From: Rhizobium sp. ASV20
Lineage (GTDB): Bacteria; Pseudomonadota; Alphaproteobacteria; Rhizobiales; Rhizobiaceae
Length of the DNA: 64,000 bases
Assembly (NCBI RefSeq): GCF_016429015.1
Contig: NZ_JAELTU010000006.1
Coordinates: 21,001 to 85,000, forward strand
Direction: 5' to 3'
Shown: positions 55,137-64,000 of the stretch, in pieces
Layout of the letters: the number at the start of each line of letters is the position of its first letter
How positions within the stretch are numbered: position 1 is the stretch's first letter
Notes under the pieces: generated by a model
Databases searched by the model: none
What the model was told of the DNA's origin: nothing
The model's input: only the letters and a program-made list of their open reading frames with translations
Translations under genes and position numbers: made by a program

Positions 55137-56384
55137 ATGCGTAAGCTGTTATTGGCAGGTCTGGTTGCAGGGTTCAGTGCCCTTGCGGCCAATGCCGCTC
55201 AGGCTGTCGAAATCGAATATTGGCAGTATGTCTTCGAGACACGCGTCAAGGCGATGGACAAGCTGATCGCAAATTTCGAGAAGGCCAATCCGGATATCAA
55301 GGTCAAGCAGGTCACGTTCCCTTACGATGACTATCAGACCCGCGTGATCGCCGCGAAAATGGCAGGCAAGAGCCCGGACGTGATGCAGCTCTTCTATGGC
55401 TGGCTCGACAAGTTCGTGGCTGGCGGCATTCTGCAGCCGCTGCCCAAGGATGCCTTCCCGCACGACAAGATCGAAAGCGAATTCTTCCCGATCGTTTCGG
55501 CGATGAAGCGCGGCGACGACTATTACGGACTGCCGACGGCTGTCCGCTCGCTCGCCCTGTTCTACAACAAGAAGGCGTTCACGGAGGCCGGCCTCGATCC
55601 GAGCAAGCCGCCGAAGACCCTTGACGAGCTGGTTGAAGCCGCCAAGAAGACGACGAAGCGTGACGCCTCGGGTAATCTCGTGGCCGAAGGCATCACGCTC
55701 GACATGCCGGGCCAGGATCAGCATTGGTGGCGCGAAGTTCTGGTACGCCAGTTTGGTGGCCAGCCTTACACCGAGCATGACCGCAAGGTCGCCTATAACG
55801 ATGCCGCCGGCGAAAAGGCGCTTGCTTTCTATACCGGCCTCCAGACGGAGCATAAGGTCGGCGAAGTCAAGTTCATGGATGAAGGCCAGGCGGCTTTCCG
55901 CGCCGGCATGGCTGCCATGACCATCGACGGCACCTTCCGCCTCGGATCCTTCCGCAGCATCAAGGACTTCGAATGGGGTGTAACGGAACTGCCGGCCAAT
56001 GCCGAGGGTGTTCGTTCCAACTATGCCAGCTATTTCGCCAACGGCATCAGCGCCAAGGCGAGTGGCGAGAAGCTGAAGGCAGCTGAGAAGTTCTTGAACT
56101 ATATCTCTTCGCCGGAAGCCATGGACATCTGGCTGCAGGACGTCGGTGAATTGCCGGCCCGCCGCTCCGCTGCCATGACCGAGAAGAACCTGGCCGATCC
56201 GATCTATGGTCCGTTCCTCAAGGGTCTCGAATATGCGCACACGACCATGTTCGCCGATGAGCAGAAGCAGCGCCAGATCGCGATCGATATGGCCAACCGC
56301 GTGATCCTCGAAAAGCAGCCCGTCAAGGACTCCGTCGATCAGGCCGCCAAGGCCGAGCAGACGGTACTCGACGCCGCCAAGTAA
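55137..56384 (+). CDS. CUT1-family sugar ABC transporter substrate-binding protein
   Basis: A 415-residue MalE/UgpB-type binding protein. Signal peptide MRKLLLAGLVAGFSALAANA, then VEIEYWQYVFETRVKAMDKL and the family's FYNKKAFTEAGLDPSKPPKT. GGGAGG at 55127-55132 sets the ATG at 55137. It probably binds an oligosaccharide or modified sugar in the periplasm. First gene of a six-gene operon; a strong hairpin follows it. Confidence 0.92.
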   Translation: MRKLLLAGLVAGFSALAANAAQAVEIEYWQYVFETRVKAMDKLIANFEKANPDIKVKQVTFPYDDYQTRVIAAKMAGKSPDVMQLFYGWLDKFVAGGILQPLPKDAFPHDKIESEFFPIVSAMKRGDDYYGLPTAVRSLALFYNKKAFTEAGLDPSKPPKTLDELVEAAKKTTKRDASGNLVAEGITLDMPGQDQHWWREVLVRQFGGQPYTEHDRKVAYNDAAGEKALAFYTGLQTEHKVGEVKFMDEGQAAFRAGMAAMTIDGTFRLGSFRSIKDFEWGVTELPANAEGVRSNYASYFANGISAKASGEKLKAAEKFLNYISSPEAMDIWLQDVGELPARRSAAMTEKNLADPIYGPFLKGLEYAHTTMFADEQKQRQIAIDMANRVILEKQPVKDSVDQAAKAEQTVLDAAK

Positions 56385-56399
56385 GGGCGACGGCAACCC

Positions 56400-56425
56400 G
56401 ACGAAGCGGCGGATGCCGCTTCGTC
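56400..56425 (+). terminator. Strong stem-loop after the CUT1 binding-protein gene
   Basis: GACGAAGCGGC (56400-56410) pairs perfectly with GCCGCTTCGTC (56415-56425) around a GGAT tetraloop. Only TTCTCC follows, so complete termination is unlikely. It probably raises binding-protein mRNA relative to the permease genes. Confidence 0.65.
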
Positions 56426-56478
56426 TTCTCCTGCCTGTCCACGGCAATGCATATTCCGCTGCCGAAGGGTTTTGAAAC

Positions 56479-57423
56479 ATGACAATGACGGCTGAAACAG
56501 GCGACATGGCGAACAGGCCTTCGGGCAATCGCTTTACGGACCGCCTTTCGATGCGCACACGACGGCTGATCTGGGTCTGGAGCTTTCTCGCTCTACCGAT
56601 CCTGTTCTATTCGGTGATCCGCTTTTACCCGACGCTGGAAGCCTTTTGGCTTTCTCTCACCGACTGGGATCTGATGAATCCGCCGAAATTTATCGGCATC
56701 GCCAACTACCAGAAGCTGTTCTCCGATCCGGAATTCTGGAAGGTATTCAGGAACACCTTTACCTATCTGTTGATCGGCACGCCGATCAGCCTCCTGGTGT
56801 CGTTCACGATCGCTTATTTTCTGGATCGCGTGAACTTCATGCACGGGCTCATCCGCGCCCTCTATTTCCTGCCTTATCTGACGACGGCAGCTGCGATGGC
56901 CTGGGTCTGGCGCTGGTTCTATCAGCCTGCGCCGATTGGTTTCATCAACAACATTCTGAACTCCATCGGCTTGCCGCAGCAGGGCTTCCTGCGCTCGGTC
57001 GATCAGGGGCTCTATGCCATCATGGCAACGTCCATCTGGGCCGGCCTCGGCTTCCAGATCATCATCTTCATGGCCGGTCTGCGTGCGATCCCCAATACGT
57101 TCTATGAGGCTGCGCGCATCGACGGTCTCGGCGAATGGGCGATCCTGCGCAAGATCACCATACCGCTTCTGAAGCCGACCACGGTGTTCCTCGTCGTCTT
57201 CTCCTCGATCGGCTTCCTGCGCATCTTCGATCAGGTCTACAACATGACCACGAACGATCCGGGTGGACCGCTCGGCTCCACCAAGCCGCTGGTGCTGATG
57301 ATTTATCAGACGGCATTCTCCTCCTATGCGATGGGCTACGCCGCTGCGCAAACCGTCGTTCTCTTCACCATCCTGCTTTGCGTCTCACTGCTGCAGCTCT
57401 GGATTCTGAGGGAAAAGAAATGA
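56479..57423 (+). CDS. Sugar ABC transporter permease (MalF-like)
   Basis: A 314-residue inner-membrane permease with six hydrophobic segments. The ATPase-contact EAA loop reads YEAARIDGLGEWAILRKITIPLL (cited as EAARIDGLGEWAILRKITIP) near residue 215. Its stop overlaps the next permease start. Confidence 0.92.
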   Translation: MTMTAETGDMANRPSGNRFTDRLSMRTRRLIWVWSFLALPILFYSVIRFYPTLEAFWLSLTDWDLMNPPKFIGIANYQKLFSDPEFWKVFRNTFTYLLIGTPISLLVSFTIAYFLDRVNFMHGLIRALYFLPYLTTAAAMAWVWRWFYQPAPIGFINNILNSIGLPQQGFLRSVDQGLYAIMATSIWAGLGFQIIIFMAGLRAIPNTFYEAARIDGLGEWAILRKITIPLLKPTTVFLVVFSSIGFLRIFDQVYNMTTNDPGGPLGSTKPLVLMIYQTAFSSYAMGYAAAQTVVLFTILLCVSLLQLWILREKK

Positions 57424-58271
57424 CAATATCGGCTCAAACCAATCCTTTGCCGTTCCAGAACCTGCGACCGGGCCGCATCCTGACTTGGACGCTGCTGTTC
57501 ATCGGCGGCCTCATCATGATCACGCCACTGGCCTTCATGTTCTCCACCTCGCTGAAGACGGCAGGGCAGGTCTACGATCTGCGCCTGATCCCGGCCGAAC
57601 CGACGCTGCAGAACTATGTGACCATTCTTGCTGACGGGCGCTTCCTGCGCTGGTTCATGAACTCCATGATCGTCGCCGTCGTGGTGACGCTGTCGAACGT
57701 CTTTTTCGACAGCCTCGTCGGCTATACGCTGGCGAAGTTCCAGTTCCGCGGCCGTTATTTCATCTTTCTTGCCATTCTCTCGACCCTGATGATCCCGACG
57801 GAAATGCTTGTGATCCCGTGGTATCTGATGTCGAGCAAGCTCGGCTGGCTGGACAGCTATTGGGGTATCATGTTCCCGGGGATGATGACGGCCTTCGGCA
57901 CCTTCCTCATGAAACAGTTCTTCGAAGGCGTCCCGAACGATTTTCTCGAGGCAGCCCGTGTCGATGGCCTTAACGAATTCCAGATCTGGTGGAAGGTGGC
58001 GATGCCGCTGGTGACACCTGCGCTCTCGGCACTCGCGATCTTCACGTTCCTCGGCAATTGGACCGCATTCTTCTGGCCTTTGATCGTGTCCACGAGCCCG
58101 GAACTTTATACGCTGCCGGTCGGACTTTCGAGCTTTGCCGTCGAGCAGTCCATCCAGTGGGAAATGATCATGACGGGCGCTGCCATCGCCACGCTTCCCA
58201 CACTCCTCGTCTTCCTTCTTCTACAGCGTTACATCGTCCGCGGTGTCATGCTCGCAGGCCTCAAGGGTTGA
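57420..58271 (+). CDS. Sugar ABC transporter permease (MalG-like)
   Basis: A 283-residue permease with six hydrophobic segments and the EAA loop FLEAARVDGLNEFQIWWKVAMP (cited as EAARVDGLNEFQIWWKVAMP) near residue 180. The ATG at 57420 overlaps the preceding TGA by 4 nt (ATGA), showing coupling. Longer upstream frame is rejected as it lies in the MalF-like gene. Confidence 0.92.
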   Translation: MTISAQTNPLPFQNLRPGRILTWTLLFIGGLIMITPLAFMFSTSLKTAGQVYDLRLIPAEPTLQNYVTILADGRFLRWFMNSMIVAVVVTLSNVFFDSLVGYTLAKFQFRGRYFIFLAILSTLMIPTEMLVIPWYLMSSKLGWLDSYWGIMFPGMMTAFGTFLMKQFFEGVPNDFLEAARVDGLNEFQIWWKVAMPLVTPALSALAIFTFLGNWTAFFWPLIVSTSPELYTLPVGLSSFAVEQSIQWEMIMTGAAIATLPTLLVFLLLQRYIVRGVMLAGLKG

Positions 58272-58274
58272 ACC

Positions 58275-59789
58275 ATGTCCGATCTTGATCCCCGGCTTTC
58301 CGACAAAAGCGTCTTTCCCGATCCGGTTTACAAGGAAGCCGTGCTTCGTCCGCTTTTCGATGGTGCCAAGACCCACCACGTCGACGGCTTTCGCCGCATC
58401 GACCGTGCGCATCTGGTGATGCTCACCGAAACAGGCATCCTTGACCGTGAGCAGGCTGCTGCAATCGCAGGCGCATTGGAGGCCATCGATCGGGAAATCG
58501 ATCCCTCCAGGCTCACTTATACCGGCGAGGTCGAAGACTTCTTCTTCCTCATCGAAAAAGAACTGAAGGCCCGCATCGGTGCGGACATTGCAGGACGCCT
58601 GCATACGGCACGCTCGCGCAACGATATCGATCACACCCTGTTCAAGCTTGGCTTGAAGGAGCGTATCGACACTCTGGCGTCCAAGGTTCGTAACCTTCTG
58701 GATGCGATGATCGCTGCTGCCGAACGTGAGAAGGAGACCCTGATCGTCGCCTATACGCACGGCCAGCCGGCGCAGCCATCGACCTTCGGTCATTATCTTT
58801 CTGCGGCGATAGAGGTTCTTATACGCGATCTGGAGCGGCTTGAAGCCGCACGCGCCATCGTCGACCGTTCCCCCATGGGAGCAGCGGCGATCACGACCTC
58901 GGGGTTCCCGATCGATCGCGCTCGGGTCGCCGAGCTGCTGGGCTTTGCCGCCCCGCTGTCCAATTCCTACAGCTGCATCGCCGCAGTGGACTACATCACC
59001 TCGACCTATTCGGCGCTGGAATTGATGTTCCTGCACCTCGGCCGTCTCATCCAGGACTTTCAGTTCTGGACCAGCTTCGAGGTCGGTCAGATCTATGTGC
59101 CGCACGCTTTCGTGCAGATCTCGTCGATCATGCCGCAGAAGCGCAATCCGGTGCCGGTGGAGCACATGCGCCATCTGGCAAGCCAGACCATGGGCCGGGC
59201 ACGCACGGTTCTCGACGTGATGCACAATACGCCCTTCACCGACATGAACGATAGCGAAGGCGAGACCCAGCAGATGGGTTATGAGGCATTTGCCTCGGCT
59301 GGCCGGGTTCTCGATCTGCTGGCAGCCTTTATCGGCGCAATCCGTATCGATCCGTCGCGGGTTGCAGACAATATCCGTCGCTCCTGCATCACAATCACGG
59401 AGCTGGCGGATTCGCTCGTCCGCATCGAGGGTCTCTCGTTCCGGCAGGCCCATGAGATCGCCGCTAACGTAGCGCGCGCCGTGGTCGCGCGTGGCGGTGG
59501 GTTGGAGAAGGACGGCTTCGAGCCGTTCCTCGAGGCATTTCGCGAAGCTACCTCTCGCGAGCCGTCTTTCGACCGTGAGAAGTTCGAGGAGCTGGTATCG
59601 CCGCAGCATTTTGTCGCCGTGCGCGACCGGCTCGGCGGCCCGTCGCCAAAGGCGATGGACGAGGCGCTTGCACGACACAGGGCGGAGGCTGATCGCTTCA
59701 AGGCGCTGGCGTCCGATCATGCGGCAAGCGAAGCCTCGGCTGCGCGAGAACTTAAAGAGAAATTCAGTGCACTTGTGGAGGCACGCTGA
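58275..59789 (+). CDS. Argininosuccinate-lyase-like enzyme of the fumarase/aspartase superfamily
   Basis: A 504-residue member of the ArgH branch. The superfamily signature SSIMPQKRNPVPVEH (~residue 288) contains the catalytic serine loop, and GRLHTARSRNDIDHT and AYTHGQPAQPSTFGHY match the ArgH substrate-site blocks. It starts 3 bp after the permease gene and overlaps the ATPase gene by one base, embedded in a sugar-transport operon with no other arginine gene. It may therefore cleave an N-succinyl- or malyl-type adduct with release of fumarate, rather than argininosuccinate. Redundant arginine biosynthesis is the alternative. Confidence 0.85.
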   Translation: MSDLDPRLSDKSVFPDPVYKEAVLRPLFDGAKTHHVDGFRRIDRAHLVMLTETGILDREQAAAIAGALEAIDREIDPSRLTYTGEVEDFFFLIEKELKARIGADIAGRLHTARSRNDIDHTLFKLGLKERIDTLASKVRNLLDAMIAAAEREKETLIVAYTHGQPAQPSTFGHYLSAAIEVLIRDLERLEAARAIVDRSPMGAAAITTSGFPIDRARVAELLGFAAPLSNSYSCIAAVDYITSTYSALELMFLHLGRLIQDFQFWTSFEVGQIYVPHAFVQISSIMPQKRNPVPVEHMRHLASQTMGRARTVLDVMHNTPFTDMNDSEGETQQMGYEAFASAGRVLDLLAAFIGAIRIDPSRVADNIRRSCITITELADSLVRIEGLSFRQAHEIAANVARAVVARGGGLEKDGFEPFLEAFREATSREPSFDREKFEELVSPQHFVAVRDRLGGPSPKAMDEALARHRAEADRFKALASDHAASEASAARELKEKFSALVEAR

Positions 59790-60823
59790 TGGCGACCATC
59801 GAACTCGAAAAGCTGGTCAAGCGCTACGGCAAGGTCGAGGCCGTCCGGGCAATCGATCTTCAGATCAAGGATGGCGAATTCGTCGTCTTCGTCGGACCTT
59901 CGGGCTGCGGCAAATCCACGACGCTGCGTATGATTGCCGGCCTTGAGGATATTTCCGGCGGTCACCTGAAGATCGGTGGCGCCGTCGTCAACGAGCGCGA
60001 TCCGAAGCAGCGCAACATCGCCATGGTGTTTCAGAATTATGCGATCTATCCGCATATGACCGTGCGCCAGAATATCGGCTTCGGTCTTTATACCTCGAAA
60101 CTTTCCAAGGCGGAGAAGCACCAGCGGATCGAGGAGACCGGCAAGGCGCTCGGTCTGGAGCCGTATCTAGATCGCCGTCCGGCGGCTCTATCGGGCGGCC
60201 AGCGTCAGCGCGTCGCCATCGGCCGCGCCATGGTGCGAAACCCATCCGCCTTCCTCTTTGACGAGCCGCTGTCCAACCTCGATGCGCAATTGCGCGCGCA
60301 GATGCGCATCGAAATCAAGCGCCTGCATCAGCGCCTGAAGACGACAACCGTTTATGTGACCCACGATCAGGTCGAAGCCATGACCATGGCTGATCGTATC
60401 GTCGTCATGCGCGACGGCCGCATTCTGCAGACCGGCACGCCGACGGAACTCTACGAAAACCCGGTCGACGTATTCACGGCACGGTTCATCGGCAGCCCGT
60501 CGATGAACCTGACCAGGGGGCGCCGCAGCGAGACCGGAGTGGAACTTGCGCCGGATGGCGATGTGCTCGTCGGTGTCCGGCCGCATGATTTGAAGGTTGA
60601 CGAGGGCCAATCCAGCGGCTTGTCGTTGCGCGGCACCGTCACGGCGGTGGAGCCGCTCGGTGCGGAAACGCTGGTTCATCTCGACGTCAACGGTGCATCG
60701 GTGATTGCAACTGCCCCGGGTAAGGTCATTCCGGAAACCGGCAGTACTCTTGCGGTTTCCGCCCCCGCGGGCAGTCTCTATCTCTTCGATGCCAAGACCG
60801 AAAAGAGCCTGGGCCGTTTATGA
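59789..60823 (+). CDS. Sugar ABC transporter ATP-binding protein (UgpC/MalK-like)
   Basis: A 344-residue ATPase. Walker A GPSGCGKSTTLRMIAGLE, signature LSGGQRQRVAIGRAMVRNP, Walker B FLFDEPLSNLD and the switch histidine in VTHDQVEAMTMADRIVVM are all intact. The C-terminal ~110 residues form a TOBE/OB regulatory domain (VLVGVRPHDLKV). It energises the two permeases encoded just upstream. Confidence 0.93.
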   Translation: MATIELEKLVKRYGKVEAVRAIDLQIKDGEFVVFVGPSGCGKSTTLRMIAGLEDISGGHLKIGGAVVNERDPKQRNIAMVFQNYAIYPHMTVRQNIGFGLYTSKLSKAEKHQRIEETGKALGLEPYLDRRPAALSGGQRQRVAIGRAMVRNPSAFLFDEPLSNLDAQLRAQMRIEIKRLHQRLKTTTVYVTHDQVEAMTMADRIVVMRDGRILQTGTPTELYENPVDVFTARFIGSPSMNLTRGRRSETGVELAPDGDVLVGVRPHDLKVDEGQSSGLSLRGTVTAVEPLGAETLVHLDVNGASVIATAPGKVIPETGSTLAVSAPAGSLYLFDAKTEKSLGRL

Positions 60824-61731
60824 CACCACAACAATTGAAGCGTCCGGCGGTCCTCAGCATAGGACGGATATATTGCGACCTCATCTTCACCGGCCTGCAG
60901 TCTCTGCCGCAGGCGGGGCGTGAGGTTTTCGCCGAGGACATGAAAATGGCAGCCGGCGGCGGCGCATTTATTTCCGCAGCGCATCTCGCTCACGCGGGCA
61001 GGGCGGCGGCACTTGTTGCGCGCCTCGGCCTTGACGGCCTGTCGCGGGGGATCGAGCCGGATCTTGCGATCGATGGTCTTGATCTGCGCTTTCTCGAGCG
61101 CGCCGAAGACGCAGGCCCGCAGGTGACGGTGGCAAGCGTCATCGGAAATGATCGCGCATTCCTGTCGCGTCGAGCCGGTGCCGCGCTGCCCGCAACGCTT
61201 TCGGCTGCGCTGCAATGGAAAGACGCCGGCCATCTGCATATCGCCGAATTCGCAACGCTGCACGAAATACCGGATCTGGTGCGGCAGGCAAAGTCTGCCG
61301 GCCTCTCGGTTTCGCTTGATCCAAGCTGGGACGAGACGCTGATCTACGATGCGGGCCTGCTTGCGGCTTGTGAGGGCGTCGATATATTCCTGCCCAATCG
61401 CGAGGAAGCCCACGCGATTACCGGGCATGACGAGCCTGCCGCGGCGCTTGACGTTCTCGCAAGGCACTTTCCGATCGTTGCGTTGAAGGATGGCGGCGAG
61501 GGGGCATGGCTTCGCACAGCCGATGCGCAGGCCCATTTGGCGGCCAAAGATGTGCCGGTGGTCGATACGACCGGCGCGGGTGATGCCTTCAATGCCGGCT
61601 TCATCGATGCCTGGCTCGAAGGACACGATGTGAACAGCGCATTGGCCGCCGGCATCGAATACGGAAGTCTCGCGGTGCAGGCCGCAGGCGGTGCCGCCAT
61701 CTTGCGCTCTCCGGGCAGGATGGCTGGCTGA
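60820..61731 (+). CDS. PfkB-family carbohydrate kinase
   Basis: A 303-residue ribokinase-family enzyme. The glycine-rich N-terminal signature is AAGGGAFISAAHLAHAG and the second, with the catalytic aspartate, is VVDTTGAGDAFNAGFIDA. The ATG overlaps the ATPase stop by 4 nt. Last gene of the operon. It probably phosphorylates the sugar released by the lyase or deacetylase; substrate unknown. Confidence 0.9.
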   Translation: MTPQQLKRPAVLSIGRIYCDLIFTGLQSLPQAGREVFAEDMKMAAGGGAFISAAHLAHAGRAAALVARLGLDGLSRGIEPDLAIDGLDLRFLERAEDAGPQVTVASVIGNDRAFLSRRAGAALPATLSAALQWKDAGHLHIAEFATLHEIPDLVRQAKSAGLSVSLDPSWDETLIYDAGLLAACEGVDIFLPNREEAHAITGHDEPAAALDVLARHFPIVALKDGGEGAWLRTADAQAHLAAKDVPVVDTTGAGDAFNAGFIDAWLEGHDVNSALAAGIEYGSLAVQAAGGAAILRSPGRMAG

Positions 61732-61752
61732 GACGATGCAGAAGACGCTGGG

Positions 61753-61781
61753 CGGCTGACTTCAAAATTGAAAGTCAGCCG
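61753..61781 (+). terminator. Stem-loop between the sugar operon and the convergent PLD gene
   Basis: CGGCTGACTT (61753-61762) pairs with AAGTCAGCCG (61772-61781), and the 9-nt loop can itself pair as TTCAA/TTGAA. It lies 22 bp after the kinase stop. No T tract follows on either strand within a few bases, so it may be bidirectional and Rho-assisted. Confidence 0.5.
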
Positions 61782-61876
61782 ACTTGGCGCTTGGCTGGAC
61801 GAATTCGGCAAGATTCACGACATCAGGCAGATGGTCCGGGTTTTCGTGGGCGTTCCTCGAAAGCCTATGTTTAGTC

Positions 61877-63622
61877 CTATGCGGCTCCGTTCTGGAACCA
61901 CACGTCCAGATCCTTGCGCGCTTCGCTGTCCGGCGCGAAATACTTGTCCTGCCAGCTCGCATCGCGGCTCAGGCCCGAGAAGGCATGAGTTCCGCCCTTC
62001 TGGATCATGTAGCGGAAACGATAGTGATCATAGACGTCCAGAACATGGACGGCATAGGCCCTCGAGAGACCGTCGTGGCCAGAGACGAGCAGCATGTTTT
62101 CGTCATTGTTCATGGATGCACGGTAGCCGAGATTGTGGCTGCCGGTGATCACGACGGAACCCGGTTGTCCCGGATCGATCACGACAATCTTGTCGTGGAT
62201 GATGGCGTGGGCGCTTGGTCCCGCTTTGAGCAACTCCCTTTGCCAATAGCCGAACTGATCATCGATTGCCGATGCCGGGACGACGTCGACTGGCTGTTCG
62301 CCGGAGCGATGGATCAGCGTCGTATTGTATGTTTGAGCGGCATTGGGGTCGGTCACGGCGCCGCGAATGAACAGCTCGGGCCTTGCATTTCCCAGGCGGG
62401 CAAGTTCGTCGATGATGCTGGGGTTGCCGGGCTGGAAGGCAAGGAACACGATCGCCGACTTGGCTTGCTGCATGAGTTGATACACCGTCGCTAGATCGGG
62501 CGGCGGCGGCGCATCTGCGGACAAATGGCTTGGCCGCGCATGCGGGGTGTTCGGCGAAAACCAGACTGTAGCCGTTGCCTGATCCAAGGCGATATCAGTC
62601 GCACCGGCCTCTGCATCCGAGCTGCGCAAATCGTGCCCTTGCTTTGCATCCGCGTTCTGAGTGTCGGTAAGCAGCCTGTCCCAATAATCCTTGTAGGCTT
62701 TCGCCAGCGTTGCATCCTCGACGACCAGTGCATTGTTGGATTGGGCGCAGACAGCCGTGTCGGTCCAGTTTGTACTGCCCAGCAGCACGGCCTGGGGTTC
62801 GCCTTGCCCGTCCGCATAGATCATGAACTTGTTGTGGCCGATATGGCCGCCGGGAACAAAGCGATCGAAGATCTGCAGATTGGGATTGCTGGCAGCCTTT
62901 TCGTGAAGGGCCTGCCGCGCCGGATGATTTTCCTGATCGTCGGGACCGGTATTCGAGAGGATGATGGACAGTCGTGAAGCCTGGAGCAGGGCTCTTTCCA
63001 GCTCCACATCATTGAGTTCATATAATGCGGCATAGCATGTGCCGCCTTCGGCCTCGGCTCGACGCAGGAGCGAAAGCAGTCCGTCGATGATCTGGCCGGC
63101 GAGGTTCTCGCGCAACGGATCTCCCGGCTGATCGATGCGGCCCTTCAGCGTGACATAGTTGGGTGCGCCACTCGGTCCGGCGGGAATCTGATGCGCGAGA
63201 TACTGGGTCGAGAGAATTCCCCTGTTGAAGTAGGCGCTGCAATGGCCATGCTTTTCGGTGAGGGTGATTGACTGGCTCTCGAGCGGTTCGATCCCGGCAA
63301 TCGCTGTTAGGCGCTGTCCGTCGACGATCTCGCCGCCGACCGGCGTCGCGCGATAGCGATAGGTTCGGCCCCGTGTTGCGGTCAGATCCTTCCAGCTGAA
63401 CTTCTGTATCGGCCAGATCCAGGTGTCCTTCATCTGCCAAGCCGGGTTGGTTTCGCCTGTGAAACCGACCCAGGCCGGAAGTGCCTCCCAGGCGCCGTCG
63501 CCTCCCGCTTGCAGCACCTCCGCGCGATCGATGGCAAAGCCGAGGCAGCCCGCGATCGGCTCTTCGAACCGCCATGCTATCTGAACGACGTCGTTATTGG
63601 CCCAGACTGTAATATCAGACAT
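61877..63622 (-). CDS. Phospholipase-D-like (two HKD motifs) protein
   Basis: A 581-residue protein. The first ~125 residues look like a beta-sandwich (WANNDVVQIAWRFEEP, WAILRK-free; GRTYRYRATPVGGEIVDG). Two PLD half-sites follow: HIGHNKFMIYADGQGEPQAVLLGSTNWT (cited as HNKFMIYADGQG and LLGSTNWT) near residue 260, and IIHDKIVVIDPG with ITGSHNLG near residue 495. Both have H-x-K and the downstream G-S/T-x-N. No signal peptide. It may be a phosphodiesterase or nuclease. Alone on its strand. Confidence 0.87.
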   Translation of the reverse strand: MSDITVWANNDVVQIAWRFEEPIAGCLGFAIDRAEVLQAGGDGAWEALPAWVGFTGETNPAWQMKDTWIWPIQKFSWKDLTATRGRTYRYRATPVGGEIVDGQRLTAIAGIEPLESQSITLTEKHGHCSAYFNRGILSTQYLAHQIPAGPSGAPNYVTLKGRIDQPGDPLRENLAGQIIDGLLSLLRRAEAEGGTCYAALYELNDVELERALLQASRLSIILSNTGPDDQENHPARQALHEKAASNPNLQIFDRFVPGGHIGHNKFMIYADGQGEPQAVLLGSTNWTDTAVCAQSNNALVVEDATLAKAYKDYWDRLLTDTQNADAKQGHDLRSSDAEAGATDIALDQATATVWFSPNTPHARPSHLSADAPPPPDLATVYQLMQQAKSAIVFLAFQPGNPSIIDELARLGNARPELFIRGAVTDPNAAQTYNTTLIHRSGEQPVDVVPASAIDDQFGYWQRELLKAGPSAHAIIHDKIVVIDPGQPGSVVITGSHNLGYRASMNNDENMLLVSGHDGLSRAYAVHVLDVYDHYRFRYMIQKGGTHAFSGLSRDASWQDKYFAPDSEARKDLDVWFQNGAA

Positions 63623-64000
63623 AGGATCGCCCTCCGTGCGATTGCGCGATGAACCTCCACTTTCATCGCTTGATGAAACCGTCTCACTGCTCCATGACCA
63701 GCCGATGACGAAGTATTCTGTCGCGCGCCGGTTATGATCGATGTGTCTCCTTCTCGGGATAGTTCAAGACTAGGCGTCTGTTGGATTGGAGTGCCGGGAA
63801 GGGCGGGATATCTCATCCTCTCGGCCAATTTCGATGCGTCATGCCATAATCGCTGGTGGGGTGACCGCTCCAAAAGCTTCTAAAGCCTGTCTGGGAGGCG
63901 CCTTGAGAAGGGTGTCTGAAACGCGCATTTGAAAATCTAATAAAATCAGTGCCTTGTAAGATTTTCGTAATTTCTCTCAGAACTCCTATTGACGGCGGCG
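63623..64000. other. Upstream region of the PLD gene to the window edge
   Basis: A leftward frame at 63577-63873 overlaps the PLD start and has no family features. The last ~80 bp are AT-rich and may be a promoter for the PLD gene or a gene beyond the window. Confidence 0.35.

Noticed and set aside
63577..63873. 98-codon leftward frame upstream of the PLD gene
   Set aside because: Overlaps the PLD start codon in another frame and shows no family feature.

Overview
The window is GC-rich, densely coding DNA that looks like a Rhizobium (alpha-Proteobacteria, Rhizobiales). The evidence is a complete rhizobial-type erythritol locus (eryEFG-like transporter, eryABCD, deoR-tpiB-rpiB) and a background of families typical of this order: DUF1402, DUF982, bacterial transglutaminase-like cysteine proteinase, a NolR-like ArsR protein, a TadG-like vWA protein and a Cbg-type GH3 beta-glucosidase. 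I saw no rRNA or tRNA gene, insertion sequence, phage gene or CRISPR array. I could not run any search, so all names rest on motifs and family knowledge.

Layout. 1-16.1 kb: erythritol (C4 polyol) region. A leftward operon encodes a DUF2291 protein, a ribose-type ABC transporter, a DeoR regulator, an FGGY kinase and a GlpD-like dehydrogenase cut by the window edge. Diverging from it are eryA, eryB, eryC and eryD, then a deoR-tpiB-rpiB operon. Together they convert erythritol to D-erythrose 4-phosphate. The same 11-mer, TGTTATAAATT, lies in all three promoter regions. 16.1-23.4 kb: glycerophosphodiesterase, a GT29 (sialyltransferase)-like protein, three secreted proteins and a GH3 beta-glucosidase. 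23.4-32.2 kb: an MHYT-GGDEF-EAL protein, a TadG-like protein, two DUF982 proteins, a LysR/aldo-keto reductase pair, a NolR-like regulator and small proteins.

32.4-41.5 kb: an eight-gene leftward operon with a second ribose-type ABC transporter, a short-chain dehydrogenase, dhaK, dhaL, a SorC-type regulator fused in one polypeptide to a full DhaK kinase domain, and a second dhaL. I read it as a catabolic operon for a small ketose or polyol, possibly threitol or erythrulose, whose phosphorylated product could enter the pathway at the EryH/EryI isomerases. The regulator-kinase fusion is the most unusual item here. 41.8-46.4 kb: FMN reductase, GntR regulator, mannonate dehydratase-like enzyme, KdgD and a lactonase (sugar-acid catabolism). 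46.4-51 kb: PAS-GGDEF-EAL protein, response regulator without an adjacent kinase, EamA permease. 51.2-61.7 kb: a ROK regulator and a large PIG-L deacetylase, divergent from a CUT1 sugar ABC transporter operon that also encodes an argininosuccinate-lyase-like enzyme and a PfkB kinase. This may be an uncharacterised pathway for an N-substituted sugar. 61.9-63.6 kb: a phospholipase-D-family protein.
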